Shown here piece after piece: positions 32,075 through 43,344 of a stretch of 64,000 nucleotides of DNA. The stretch is from NCBI RefSeq assembly GCF_037392515.1, contig NC_090290.1:186001-250000 (forward strand), read 5' to 3'. Both the position numbers and the translations under genes were made by a program. Every line of letters begins with the position of its first letter. The stretch's first letter is position 1. The stretch comes from Haliotis asinina. Its lineage: Eukaryota > Mollusca > Gastropoda > Lepetellida > Haliotidae. The notes beneath the pieces are model-generated. The model had not been told where the DNA came from. It ran no database searches and was given only the letters and a program-made list of their open reading frames with translations.

Positions 32075-35000
32075 TTATAGGTCTGTAGTGATCACTCTAT
32101 TTTTCATTTTCTTTCTTGAGTCTGCACACTGGCAGTTCATAATCTGAACTAGCTCTCGTTCAGTTGTCCTCGGGCTCTTTGATAACACGAACCCTGTAAT
32201 GAAAAGATTGATTAAATCATTTCAATTTATCTGTATTATGTTGTACAATTTTGACAATGTTTATATCACCAGTGTTAAAATATTTCATTTGAAAACTAGT
32301 TCAAAAGAAGCTTGAAATTTAGAATTGTTTAACAAAAGATTTTTATCTATGTGTACATGATTAAAATAAATAATTAATAAATAACCGAGTGGAGAAAAGG
32401 GATCATTGTTTGATGTATTCAAGTAATAAATATGAATTTTGAATAATGAACAAAATTTAACTACATGAAATCCAAAACCACAACATTACTCACTTTAACA
32501 CCTACACACAATTCAACATTTCCACAGAAACATACTGCTCAAGATACTTTCATGAATCTAGTTTTTACTTGAATGATAGTCACAATACTTATCTATTAAA
32601 AAAATGTACAGAGATGTTCAATTCTATATTTTCATATGCTTTTTTACACTTGTTTGGTTCAATTTTTCAAGTTCTCTATTAGAATTACCTTTTATTGCTG
32701 CGACTGTCTTTGTTGGCAAAGCAGCCTTCGTCCCTTTCCCTTCTGCGGAGGATTCCCCAAGCTCCTGGTCAGAAAAAAATGCATGAAGCAAATTTCTCAC
32801 GAGCTTGGAGGTTGATCCCTTCGCAGAAGAAATGCAGGCGTCCAGGACAATTTTCTTTAGCATCACCCCTCCGCCAAGGTCAACGAGATCAGCATCGCAT
32901 GTTGAGGGTGATGGCAGAGTACTTGTCCTAGGTGAAACAGGTGATAAAGATGGGGAAGGTGGCGGCGGCGCTGGTGGAGACATGAGCCTAGATTGCGTAG
33001 GAGGGGAGAAAGCAGGTGTTCGGGGAATTGATGGGGAGGTACTTGGCTGCGGCAGAGTTTCGGTGGCTGGATTAACTGGACATAATCCAGCCAGCTGATT
33101 AATAAATCTCTGCACTGATTCTGACATCAAAGAGGATGCAAGATCACCATTGCATGGACAAGGTTGAACTGTCCTTGCCTGCAGTCTTGCCAGGCTAGCT
33201 TTCGTGGCAGCAAGTTCCTCTTCCTTGTCCTTTAATAGCTGCTCTTTGTCCTTTATAACCTGCTCCTTTTCCTTGATGATTTGCTCCTTCTCCTTGATAA
33301 TGACGTCTTTCTCCTCTAGGCTCCTTGTCAACTCCTCTACCTGGTCTCCATGGCCGTACTGCACCACCAAGAGCTCCTCCACCATCTTCTCATGGGCTCT
33401 TATCTGGGCCTTCTTTTCTGTTTCCGAAATCTTAGGTGCTTTCTGAAATATTATTTTTAATAAAATTAAATATATCCATAAAAGCTTAAGTCAATATAAC
33501 AATAAAACAATACTCAAATTACTTCATACAAACATCATGATATCTCTTTATAGTGTCAAGAATTCTTCACCTTGAAACAGTCTTGCTGTCAATCATATTT
33601 TGCGATAAGTAAAGTGAGTTTTAATTTGTTTTATAACAGTTGTTCCAACTATTGTTTTCAATTGCCATAGGCCCTGGTCATTTTTAATACACTTACCCAT
33701 AAAGAGCTTGTAAATAATTGTCAGTAAATTACATTAATTTCTGTAATTTCACAATCACTGGTTAACTGCCCATAAGTAGTGTTTAAGTAGCATTAGTCAG
33801 TATTGATAGTTATATCAAGTAACCGCTTGTAGTTGCTTTGGTTTTATATGCACACTGTCACTCTAGGCAAAATTCATTCTTATGTCTAGTCCCAATTAGA
33901 TCCAAATTAGACTTCGTGATGCAAGATACCCATTTGGGTTTTGTTGAGCTGATTTTTCTTAGAGTCCTTTTCATGAACGTGTACAGTAACAATTATCGTT
34001 TTAGCAATGTTAGGTTTTAACTAAACTGAAACCTACAATTAACAATTCCTCTTTCCTTCTTTATTTGATTATCTTCTTTCAAAGTATTGCATACCTTTGT
34101 AGGTTCCGTAGCTTTGTTAGGATTGGCCAGTTTTCTCTTTTTGGTCTCTACTTCCTTATCAGAATCTGCTTTCTTCTCCTGCTTCCTGTCAGGATAGGCC
34201 ACCTTCAGCAGAGTTGCCTGCTTTGCAGCTTCTTCTTTGTCAGCTGAAAGGATAAACATTTGACTTCAATGCAGGAATGATTTCATGGAAAACAAATGTC
34301 AACTTCACAATTTGTAACCTCTCCAAGGAGCTACTGGAAACTATAATCTCTTTCCTTTTTATTTTCCATTTCTAAAATATTTCAAACTAAGAAACACTTC
34401 TTTAAATATCATGCTTTTCAAATAGTGATCGAAAATCAAAATATGTTGTGAATGAACTAATGGACTAATCTTCTACTGGGCATGGACTAAGGCTAGACCC
34501 AGCCTAAGTGCTATGTGTTTCAGACGAGTTGTTACATAATGATTACATACGGATATTCATGATGTATCTTCTATTTATGGTATCATTCAAAGACATCATG
34601 AAATGTAACATAGGTGAAAATCTGTTTCATCGATCCAATCTGTTGTTGTTACCTTGCTCTTTAAAATACAACTCAGACTTACAAACTTTAAACTCTCACT
34701 TCAATCATGAATGTTTCTTATTATTACACTTACATCCTATGAAGAGAATCTTGGCCTTGTACATTTTCTTGTCAAGCCACTTGGCCATGCAATAGTCTCC
34801 TTCCTGCATGTAGCCCTCTTGGAGAGTCAACCCTGTCTCTTCATCTTCCACTTCTGTTCCCTTCAGGACTCCACTCAGCTGGCCATCGAAGTATCTCACA
34901 ACAGCCCATTTCACTTTAATAAATTGAAATAACAGGTTTAAAACCACTGTATCACGGTCACTCAAATCTGAACAAATAAAATCCAATGACAATATTAGAA

Positions 35001-35717
35001 ATTATACAGACTAGACCAATTATAATAGTCTCTGGTGCATCAGTATATAATATGTCTGTGTGTCTTTATAAGTAACATATTACCATGATTAAGTAAAATC
35101 ATTATCAAATCTAAGATTTATTGAAGCAAATCTGAGTTATTAAAACAGTCTGATCATATGAAACTGACTAACTGCAATTGTTACCTAATAAGTGTTGAGA
35201 AATTAATCCCAAAACAAATCATTGTACTGAGATTTAACAACTGTTTAAAGATGAACTGGTGTCACATTGAAATCGAATTAACTCGGGGCATTCAACTGGC
35301 ATTAAATTACGCCATCATGGAGCTGATAAATCAAATAGTCCCTCAGTCACTGTAGTCTCATTTTAGGAAGGTTTTATTTGTTATGTCAAACTGCAATCGT
35401 CTGGATATAAATACCCTGGACTGGAGACAGCAGGGTAAACGTAATTTTACGTTCAAACTTCGAATTGGACACGAAGAATCATCGCCACCCACGAAATTGT
35501 CACATTTTAAATTTCGACAAAAAGTGTTACAAAGTTTGTTGACGACTAGCGAAATAGATACTCAGAATCGTCTTCATATAGTGTTTTCGTCATATCAAAG
35601 ATACGTGTTTGGTCATTATCTGAAAAAAAAACTTTTAGACAATTAAATTATTCCTCGATACTTACATTTATCGAAGTGGTATGTTCTCACAACACGGCGA
35701 TCGAACGTCTTTGCCAT
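32075..35717 (-). CDS. BEN-domain protein with coiled coil, five exons, 417 aa, inside the EnSpm-type element
   Basis: Exons on minus: 35717-35666, 34913-34734, 34243-34095, 33442-32689 and 32193-32075, all with GT-AG borders and compatible phases (1254 nt, stop included). The protein starts MAKTFDRRVVRTYHFDK. Residues about 18-77 form a small module (LKWAVVRYFDG...GDYCMAKWLDKKMYKAKILFIG), and 78-145 are lysine/glutamate-rich. Residues 160-215 are a strong coiled coil (IIKEKEQVIKDKEQLLKDKEEEL), followed by a proline/serine linker. Residues about 313-410 are a BEN domain: KLVRNLLHAFFSDQELGES...LPTKTVAAIKGFVLSK...ELVQIMNCQCADSRK. BEN domains bind DNA and often recognise palindromes (Drosophila Insensitive is an example). 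The start lies head to head with the transposase gene. Its role as a binder of the CTTATAAG arrays is inference. A captured host gene is the other possibility. Confidence 0.85.
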
Positions 35718-36925
35718 TTTCAAAATCAGGAGTCAAGAATGGTACACGAAGAAACAAAATCGCTCAGTGTTTGACAAAGGACGTGAAAATTACTGGAATC
35801 GGGAATGGTAAATGATGAGTAGTTGAAATTCGCGGGGTCGTAGACAATGGTGAAATGAAAAATACCGCCAAATGGAAACATTGGTTATTTCCACATATGG
35901 AATCGGAAATGTTCAGGAATCGGAACCAGGAAGGCTTATGGTTTATTTTTGTTAATACCAAACTTCAATGGTTGGTTGTTTCATTATTCAGTTATATTTT
36001 TTATATCTTTCTTTTTTCAAAACCGATATTTAATTCAGTATTTTCCTACCCCTCCAATACGATTAAATTTAGAAATCAACTGTTGCATTCCGACCCCGGA
36101 ACCATTTTGGAATTCCCATTTTGGCGCATGCGTATTAAATGAAACGGAAGCCGCCCGCCAATGGAGCTGAAAGGGAGTCGTTCAATTTGGTAAATGGTCA
36201 ACTTTGGATTTCAAGAGAAAATAGCCCAAAAAAGGTAAGAGGCTGTTGAATTAACTGGTCTTATTGCAGCAATACTTCGTTTTAAGCATTTGTGCGTTAT
36301 AATAGATAGATTTTGATGTCCTTTTACCGAATTTTACGATTCACGACGGATATGGAATTTTTAAATGAAAGAGAAAGACAGTCCCAAATGAGTAATGGTA
36401 TGGTAACAAGATCACGGTATTATATTTCTAAATTATGATATGATTTTCACTTTATTGAATATTACAATTCTTTGAAGTTTAGAATAGTTCAGCTATCTAA
36501 AACATCGTGTTCCTGAGTCAAGGCATACATCGATGCTCATAGCTCGCTGAAATAGTCAAGTTCAATAGTACGACCAAAATGCGTAATGTCATTTACACAC
36601 GCGAGTACACGCTCAATTTATTTGTCATAAATGATTAGTAATTCACATTAAGGGTTCAATATCTGGTGACCACAAACATGAAACATTCTAACGGAAATTA
36701 AGCAATTTTCAGAAGTGTCATCGTGTCAGTTTGTTTTTTCATCACTAATGGATAAAAGTAGCATACATATCGACACAAAGCAGTTAGATTTCATGCATAA
36801 CTCTTTCAGTTACTGTCTGTTAGTGATTAATAAATATGGAATAAAATCATTAAATTCAAATTTAATAAAACATGTTTGATTTTCAGTTTCTCAAAGGTTG
36901 AATAAATTACATTGATTATTTTCAG
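35718..36925. promoter_or_regulatory. divergent promoter region and 5' untranslated exon/intron of the transposase gene
   Basis: The BEN gene starts leftward at 35717 and the transposase gene rightward at 36940. A likely noncoding first exon of the latter ends at CAAAAAAG/GTAAGAGG (36233/36234), and its acceptor TTATTTTCAG ends at 36925. That leaves about 400-500 bp for a shared promoter. No TATA box stands out. Variants of GGAATCGGAA occur at 35790-35925. Confidence 0.5.
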
Positions 36926-39900
36926 AAACATCACTTGAAATGGCAGACCCACCAAGAAAGAGAGTTAGTACGTCTTACAAAAGATATATCAAGGAGCACA
37001 CTGGAAAAGAGGGTGTCCCACCCAGTTCCAAAAGAGCATTCATGGAAAGTTACAACAAGATTATTTCTCATTTGCCAAGCTCTCCTGATGCTGTTGATAA
37101 CACAAAGAGCCAGCAAACAGGGTCTGAATCAGGGTTATTTGAAGATGAGGGCGAGTCATCTGCAGATAATGATATGAATCAGCCTAGCTACCATGCAACA
37201 AGTAGTCATTCTGCTGACTCAGCTGACATTGAAGATGATATTGGAGAAGCAACTCTGTTGCAAAGTAATTCCACATCAGGACAACAGTCACATGTGCCAG
37301 ATGAAATTGCAAGCAAGATTCAGGATTTTCAGGAAATGAAGTACAACAGGTGTGAATTCAAACTTTATTTCAATCTTCAACTTGTCCAAAGAAATTTGAG
37401 AAATCTGCTATTGAGAAAAAGGAGAAGTAGTCAACCTATTCTGAAAAAAAAAATAATTCATTTCATTTTTGTATTTCAGTCTATATAACTTGATATTTCT
37501 TAAAAGCACACTTGTTCACTTAAAAATGCGATTTACTTGGGTTCTTCATTTTCTTATTTATGCCAAAAGAGACTGAATATTCACTCTGTCCTCTGTTAAA
37601 AATAACAAATGACTTATGGTGTCATCAAAGCATCATCATTGGTCATTGGTAGGTGATGCAGCAACAATAATGATGTAGCCAGAAATTGATGAAGTGGACC
37701 GATTTGAAAACATCAATTTCCATCACTGAAGCATATTTATAAGAAGAAAACTATCACTTACCCAATAAGATTATCGTCCTAATGCCTGCAGTTCATGAGG
37801 GATAACTGATATGTAGTGAAGATACAAAAATCTATTCATATCCTGTTCTTTATTTTTTCAGTGATGATGATGACATGCAAGAAATCCCACAGAATGATGA
37901 CAGCTTTCATTCGACGTGTTCAAGTGATGGATTTGGTATTATTGATGATGAACTGTCAGAAGAGGATTGCCCAAACAGTGAGGATGAGAATTTCGGTGTA
38001 GAGTCTGACTTCAATAGTTATATTTACAAGGGTGCACAGATAACTTTATCTGTCAGCATACTACTGATTCTGGCCTTTGCAACAAGACATTCACTAACAT
38101 CAGATGGGATAACAGAGTTGTTGCATCTGCTTGCTTTGCACTGTACGGCAGGACACTGTCTTCCAACTACACTTTATTCTTTCAAGAAATATTTTCACAA
38201 TGTTAACCATCCACTGATTTTCCATAAGTACTGTTCATTTTGTTTGCTTGGCATTGAAACATCCATAGAAATGGACACATGTCAGAATCCGCTATGTTCC
38301 AAGAAACTAAATGAAGAAGGAAGTGTGTCTGGCTTCATTGAAATTCCAATAGAATCTCAACTGCAATCTATGTTCAAACGCCCAGGGTTCATCACCAGTT
38401 TAGTACATAAATCAAGAAGTCGCAAGAGAGATGAAGATACAGTTGAAGATATCTGTGATGGTTTACAATACAAGAAATTGGTTGCCGATGGGATACTGAA
38501 GTCAGTGTATGATTTGACATTGACTTTTAATACAGATGGTGCTAAACCATTTAGAAGCTCCAAAACCAGTTTGTGGCCAATTTACTTAATGATAAATGAA
38601 CTGCCTTATGCAGAGAGGAGAATGCCAGAAAATATGGTATTAGCTGGGATTTGGTATGGTGCCAAAAAACCATCAATGACAGGATTTCTGACACCTTTCA
38701 TGAAAACGTTGAAAGGTTTGGAACAAGGCTTTGTGGCTTGCACACCAGATGGAGAAGTGGAGTGTAGAGCTATACTGATAGCAAGCACCTGTGATCTTCC
38801 TGCTAGAGCATGTGTTTGTGCCATGAATCAATACAATGGACAGTCATCATGCGTAAAGTGTCTTCAGACAGGAAAGGTTGTTAAAGTAGGAAAAGGCCAT
38901 ACAAGAGTCTTCCCTCCAAACATGGATTGTTTGGATGGACCAGCTAGATCAGACAACTCAGTGACTAGAGATGCTCTTGATGCGGTACGATTAAAGGTGC
39001 CAGTAAATGGCATCAAAGGGCCCTCGTGGTTTTCCTACCTCACATTTTTCAGTTTTGTACATGGAACTGGCATTGATTATATGCATGGAGTACTTCTTGG
39101 TGTAACTAAACTTATGCATTCACTGTGGTTTGCTAGTAAGCATAATTGTCAAGTGTTTAGTGTTGCTGGCTTCATAGATAAAGTTAATAGACGACTGCTC
39201 CAAATAAAACCTCCCAACTACATGTCAAGACTGCCCAGATCTTTAATGGACTCAGATTACTGGAAGGCATCTGAATGGAAATACTGGTTGTTATTTTATG
39301 CTCCAACAATTATGCATGATATTCTTATGCCAGAGTACTACAGACATTTTTTGCTTTTATCAGAAAGTATTTTCTTACTATTGCAGGATTCCATTAAACC
39401 TTCAGATATCCGCCACAGCAAGATACTGCTGGCTAGATTTGTTGCAATGTTTCCAGTGATGTATGGGGAATCAGTGATGACTCTTAATGTACACCAGCTT
39501 CTGCACTTGCCTGATAATGTTCTGAATTTAGGTCCTTTGTGGTGCTTTTCATGCTTTCCCTTTGAAGATGCAAATGGTTTTTTGTTGAAGTTATTTAATG
39601 GAACACAGCATATTGATAAACAGATAGCTCATGCCGTTGCAGTTATACAGAAAATGCCTGAGTTGATTCCTGCCATAGAGAAGAATAGTGTGGCATATGA
39701 TCTCTATTGTAGGCTGAAAAGCAAATCAAAATACAAAGGTACTATGTTAGATCCTGGCATTTATCTCATTGGAGCAACAAAATTCCTAAAACAGTTGTCA
39801 CCAGAGTATGCTCAAGCTGTGAAGGAAAGCGTGTTAAGTCCTTTTGAAAGGCTTGTGACTTTTAAGCGAGTTAAAGTTGATGGAGATGTGTACTTCTCAG

Positions 39901-40250
39901 AGGCATACAGGCGTGTACTTCTGAGAAATAGTTGTACTGTGCTCTATGAAAGTAATTCATCACATATGTACGGCATAATAGAAACTTTCCTGCAAGTTTC
40001 ACCTGTGTGTCGGTGTGAGGATCTCAGCAGCTGTGTCTGTGTGACAAGAAACTTAGCCATGATTAGGTGTTTAGAAGTGAGTGATAACTACATGGGTGTC
40101 AGTTACATCAAGGAAGTGAAGTCCACTAATGACAAGAAAATAATTGCTGTGAATCTGAAAGCTTTGAAACGGAAGTGTGTGTTTGTCAAAGTTCATGATT
40201 CTGATTCTGCTTTTTTGTGTAATGTACCAAATGTTTTGGAAAAAGATTAA
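36926..40250 (+). CDS. EnSpm/CACTA (Tnp2-like) transposase, 932 aa, two coding exons
   Basis: Coding exons are 36940-37349 and 37862-40250, joined at AACAG/GTGTGA and TTTTTTCAG/TGATG; the split serine codon keeps frame (2799 nt). Residues 1-140 are polar and acidic. The Tnp2-like core has TFNTDGAKPF (D362), ASTCDLPARAC (D447), a CVKC zinc pair (467-470), GTGIDYMHGVLLGVTK (D542), LNVHQLLHLPDNV, and GPLWCFSCFPFEDANG. These blocks in this order are those of EnSpm/CACTA transposases in animals and plants, which cut DNA at the element ends. The length is in the normal range and nothing is broken. Polyadenylation signals AATAAA stand at 40663 and 40939. The right CTTATAAG array starts about 700 bp after the stop codon. 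Exact catalytic residues are assigned by motif resemblance only. Confidence 0.85.
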
Positions 40251-40968
40251 AGTTTTAGTTTATCATTTTTAATACACCACCTTTAAGTTTTGATTCCGAT
40301 CTCATAAAAAGTCAATCATTTCAAACATTGCAAGAACTGTTATGATTGTACAAGTTACAATTTATGAATCTTAAACCTATGAAGTTTGAATTTTCTTTTG
40401 CGTTTGGGATTATTGTTGGTAGTGCTTGAATCATGTTTTTTATTGCCTATCTTATTCTGGATTATATTCATGATACCATCCAGTTATTCATATTGTTCTA
40501 CTTTGGGATGTGCATGTATTTTTACTGTTTTACAATATTTTTAACAATGTTCCTTTTAAGTTCAACTTAATTTGGCATTAAATGTTTTCTTTGAGTTCTA
40601 CAATGGAAAAACTGTCTTTTATTTTCAGTACTCTGTAATTTCTGTTTTGGTTTTTCAGGGCAATAAATCTATTATGATTGAAATAGTTTGTAAAGAATGA
40701 CTATTTTGGATGTTATTTTACAGTGTCAGTCAAACACAATTATTGTCTTAGACATTTCATCAACCAATTTAATGTTAAACCAATGTAATTGTAATATTTA
40801 TCAATTACACAAAATGTTTTGAAAGGATTATGACTTCAATGTAACTGCAAAACCCTTTACAATTATGTAGTTTTAGAAGAACAAATTTGTCGATCATGTT
40901 CTGTTCCATGTACATTTTGTTTGTTGTAGATATCAGAGAATAAATTTTGTAAAAAAATGAAAATTTTA
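40251..40968. other. 3' untranslated/flank of the transposase gene
   Basis: AT-rich sequence with AATAAA at about 40663 and 40939 and no frame worth reporting. Confidence 0.5.
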
Positions 40969-41174
40969 CTTCTTATAAGTTTCTCATACTAAGTAAGAAA
41001 AAGATGAAAAAATCTTATAAGAAATTTTTGTCGCTAAGAAATGAGTAAGATTCTTATAAGAAACACCATTTTCATTTCTTATAAGTTTCTTATTCCCAGT
41101 TATTTCTTATAAGAATCTTATAAGAATTCGTCTTCTTATAAGAATCTTATAAGAATCTTATAAGATCTTATAAG
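40969..41174. repeat. right array of the palindrome CTTATAAG
   Basis: CTTATAAG recurs about ten times, again partly in an 11-bp register (AATCTTATAAG repeated at 41110-41160). It ends 26 bases before a possible terminal CACTGTCATTACCCGTACGG (read on minus from 41200). The left array has the comparable CAGTGTTATTTTACCCATATG 25 bases outside it. Confidence 0.9.
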
Positions 41175-41608
41175 GTAAAACCGTACGGGTAATGACAGTG
41201 ACAGGTGACTCAAAGGTGTCTGATACACAGATGATTATAGAAAAACTATGATCAAATTCTTACATAATAACAAAGATTTTCACCTTTACAGAACTGCTTG
41301 ATCATATTTTGAAAATCTTCAGACATCTTCTTACTTTTCTAGCAGAGACCATCAACCAAACACCAATGTTTTCCTCTCATAAATCTGCCTTGTGAGTGCC
41401 TAATATGATACTGAAAATTTTAATAACGATGTTTGATATGTGTATTTTAAAGCGCAAAACCATTCAAAATATAATGTATCATGGCACAGATGTGTAAATG
41501 TGATGGATTGTTTTTAAAGATGTTAGTTTATGTCAATGTTTATTTTTTGAGATGTTGTATGGGGCAATTTCATAAACCAAAAAAATGTACTTTTTTAAAG
41601 ATTTTGAT

Positions 41609-41709
41609 GTGAGCAAAAGCGTGACCCACCACAATTTTTTAGGTGTACATTCTAATTTACTCGCTTCATACGTGCTGAAAAAATTGGGATGGGTCACGCT
41701 TTTGCTCAC
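41609..41709. repeat. hairpin, 32-bp arms
   Basis: Arms 41609-41640 and 41678-41709 are inverted copies of GTGAGCAAAAGCGTGACCCA plus about 12 bp, with two or three mismatches and a 37-base loop. It lies in the right flank of the 13.3 kb insertion. It could be a small palindromic MITE or part of the larger element's end. Confidence 0.85.
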
Positions 41710-41945
41710 ACTTTTCTATCACTCTGAAAATCAGAAAATGTAGGTTTCTAGAAGATATTGTAAAATATGTTAACTTTGAGGTCTTCAAAGAGGAAAACTA
41801 ACAACACTAGAAACATAAAAATGCAATTGGAGGTAACTTCAACAATTAATTTAGCTCCTTTTATGCTAAAATTATCGTGTTGTAAAATTTTGATAATCAA
41901 GACATGTTGTGGGCCAATAAGGGCCTCTATCATACCTTGTCCTTT

Positions 41946-42510
41946 GACCTCTTTGCCCTTGAGTTTTAGACAGGGTGTGTGGCTTACACGGCAACCCTTA
42001 CGCTTGAAAACCACTCCTACCATTTTCTCAGGTGAGATAGTGAAACCCCATTTGTCACACCATTTTTCCACCCTATCAAGAGCTTCCCGGAGTTGAGCCT
42101 GGATCTTGGATAGCTCTCGATGTCTGACCCATACAGCCCCGTCATCGGCAAACTTAGAGGTGCTGGTGTAGCTGTCATCAATCATGATACTGAATAGCGT
42201 GGGACTGATAATGCTTCCTTGCGGAGTGCCGTTATCTAACCTGTGTCGCTGAGACAGGTGGCCCCCGAGGAGGACTGGTATCAACCTTTCTTGCAGAAAA
42301 CTTTGAACATAATTTGCCATTTTCCCTTGTACACCAACATTCTCTAGTTTAAGGTCCATCGTGCCATACCATGTCAAATGCTTTGCTGAAGTCTAGGAAG
42401 ACAGCAGCTAGGTACTCTTTCTTGACTTGGGCTAATCTTATATCATTTTCCAGCCGGAAAATGTGGTCAAGACATGAGCAGTTTGATCTATACTTGCTTT
42501 GGAAAGATAT
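41946..42510 (-). pseudogene. LINE reverse transcriptase core (5' half of split LINE)
   Basis: From about 42510 on minus: CLDHIFRLENDIRLAQVKKEY, AAVFLDFSKAFDMVWHDG with the first catalytic aspartate, then, after a frame change near 42375, NGTPQGSIISPTLFSIMIDD and KFADDGAVW (the F-A-D-D box), and GFTISPEKMVGVVFKRKG up to LKLKGKEV at 41946. The remainder of this ORF continues at 28634. The FADD box is intact, but the short gap before it (D-SYTSTSKFADD) and the frame change show decay. I-group LINE by its RNase H partner. Confidence 0.8.
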
Positions 42511-42524
42511 ATTTGGAGTAAAAG

Positions 42525-43010
42525 GCAATATTCTTGCCCATGGGCGAGATTTTTTAAAATCGCTCTAAATTAACGGAATTAAGTCAAAATGAGTTGAAAT
42601 TTGTGTTATGATACTCATGAACATACTTTTTTTTGTAGAGATATTTTTTAAAATAGCTCTAAATTAGCAGAATTAAGTCAAAATAAGCTGAATTTCATGT
42701 CACAACACCAGTAAATATACTTTCAATTATTTAAAAACTGCAAAACATGGGGAAAAAACATGTATTTTCAGTGAAAGTAAATATTCTCGTCCATGGGCCA
42801 ATATGTTTTTAACCCATGGGCAAGATTTTTTAAAATGAGTAGAGTCACAATGAGCTGAAATTTGTGTCATGATACTTATTTCATTCATTTACAACCTCCA
42901 AAACATTTATGCTGGACGAAATTAAACACTCTTGCACATGGGCCTGCCCATTGGCCACTGTTTGCCCATGTGGATGCCCATGGGCGAGCGAGTTTAAATT
43001 TTGTGTTTTC
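42525..43010. repeat. degenerate repeats with CCCATGGGC palindromes
   Basis: CCCATGGGC or close variants stand at 42538, 42790, 42820, 42935-42950 and 42967-42985. A longer block (GATTTTTTAAAAT..GCTCTAAATTA.C.GAATTAAGTCAAAAT.AG.TGAA) occurs at 42548 and 42644, and in part at 42830. No coding sequence. Confidence 0.65.
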
Positions 43011-43141
43011 GAGGATAAAAATTTCAGTTTTTCATCCTTAGCACATATACATATTTATTTTTGCCAAATCCCTTGTGAGAGAGTAGTATAACCAAGACAT
43101 TTGGAGTTTAAAAAGTTTATAAAATATTTGATAAAAATATA

Positions 43142-43340
43142 GGGAAAAATTGAAGTCAAGTTAGGTAGGGTCAATGTACTGGGAAAGTGCATTGACGAAG
43201 TAACCGAATTTTTATGGATTCACTTTTCTTGGGGGAAATGGCAATTTCTCTGAAGTATCATAAAACTAGGACTTTGTAATTCTACATGATTAGGCAGATG
43301 GACATTCGGATATTAGTGGTCAGTTGTCAATAAAAGGGAC
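43142..43340 (+). repeat. LINE fragment, inverted copy of 1-195
   Basis: GGGTCAATGTACTGGGAAAGTGC at 43168 (quoted in part) and the following 170 bases match the reverse complement of 1-171 at about 88 percent by eye. Similarity runs on weakly to 43142. With 1-432 assigned to a LINE ORF2, this is a second copy of the same family in the opposite orientation. Confidence 0.8.
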
Positions 43341-43344
43341 ACGC

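Larger units (their letters stand above)
28635..41945. mobile_element. 13.3 kb insertion inside the LINE, imperfect inverted ends, EnSpm genes inside
   Basis: LINE coding sequence stops at 28634 and resumes in frame at 41946. The inserted DNA begins AAAGGACAAGGCATGATA (plus, 28635) and ends with the reverse complement of AAAGGACAAGGTATGATA (41945). Further inward both sides share TTGGCCCAC and GCATAAAA, so the inverted similarity spans roughly 100 bp with gaps. No clean target duplication is visible. Inside are the BEN gene, the EnSpm transposase gene and two CTTATAAG arrays. Two readings are possible: one 13.3 kb element, or an 11.1 kb EnSpm element (30085-41200, ends CAGTGTTATTTTACCC and CACTGTCATTACCC) nested in a different element. 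Confidence 0.7.

Noticed and set aside
32695..33446. Plus frames opposite the BEN gene exon 4
   Set aside because: These are antisense shadows; the minus strand gives a five-exon gene with phases that fit and a BEN domain.
35383..35646. Open plus frame of 87 codons in intron 1 of the BEN gene
   Set aside because: No domain was recognised, and it lies in an intron with good splice borders on the other strand. A chance frame is more likely.
30082..41203. 3-bp target duplication for an EnSpm element at 30085-41200
   Set aside because: TGA on the left and ACA on the right do not match, so I do not claim exact borders.
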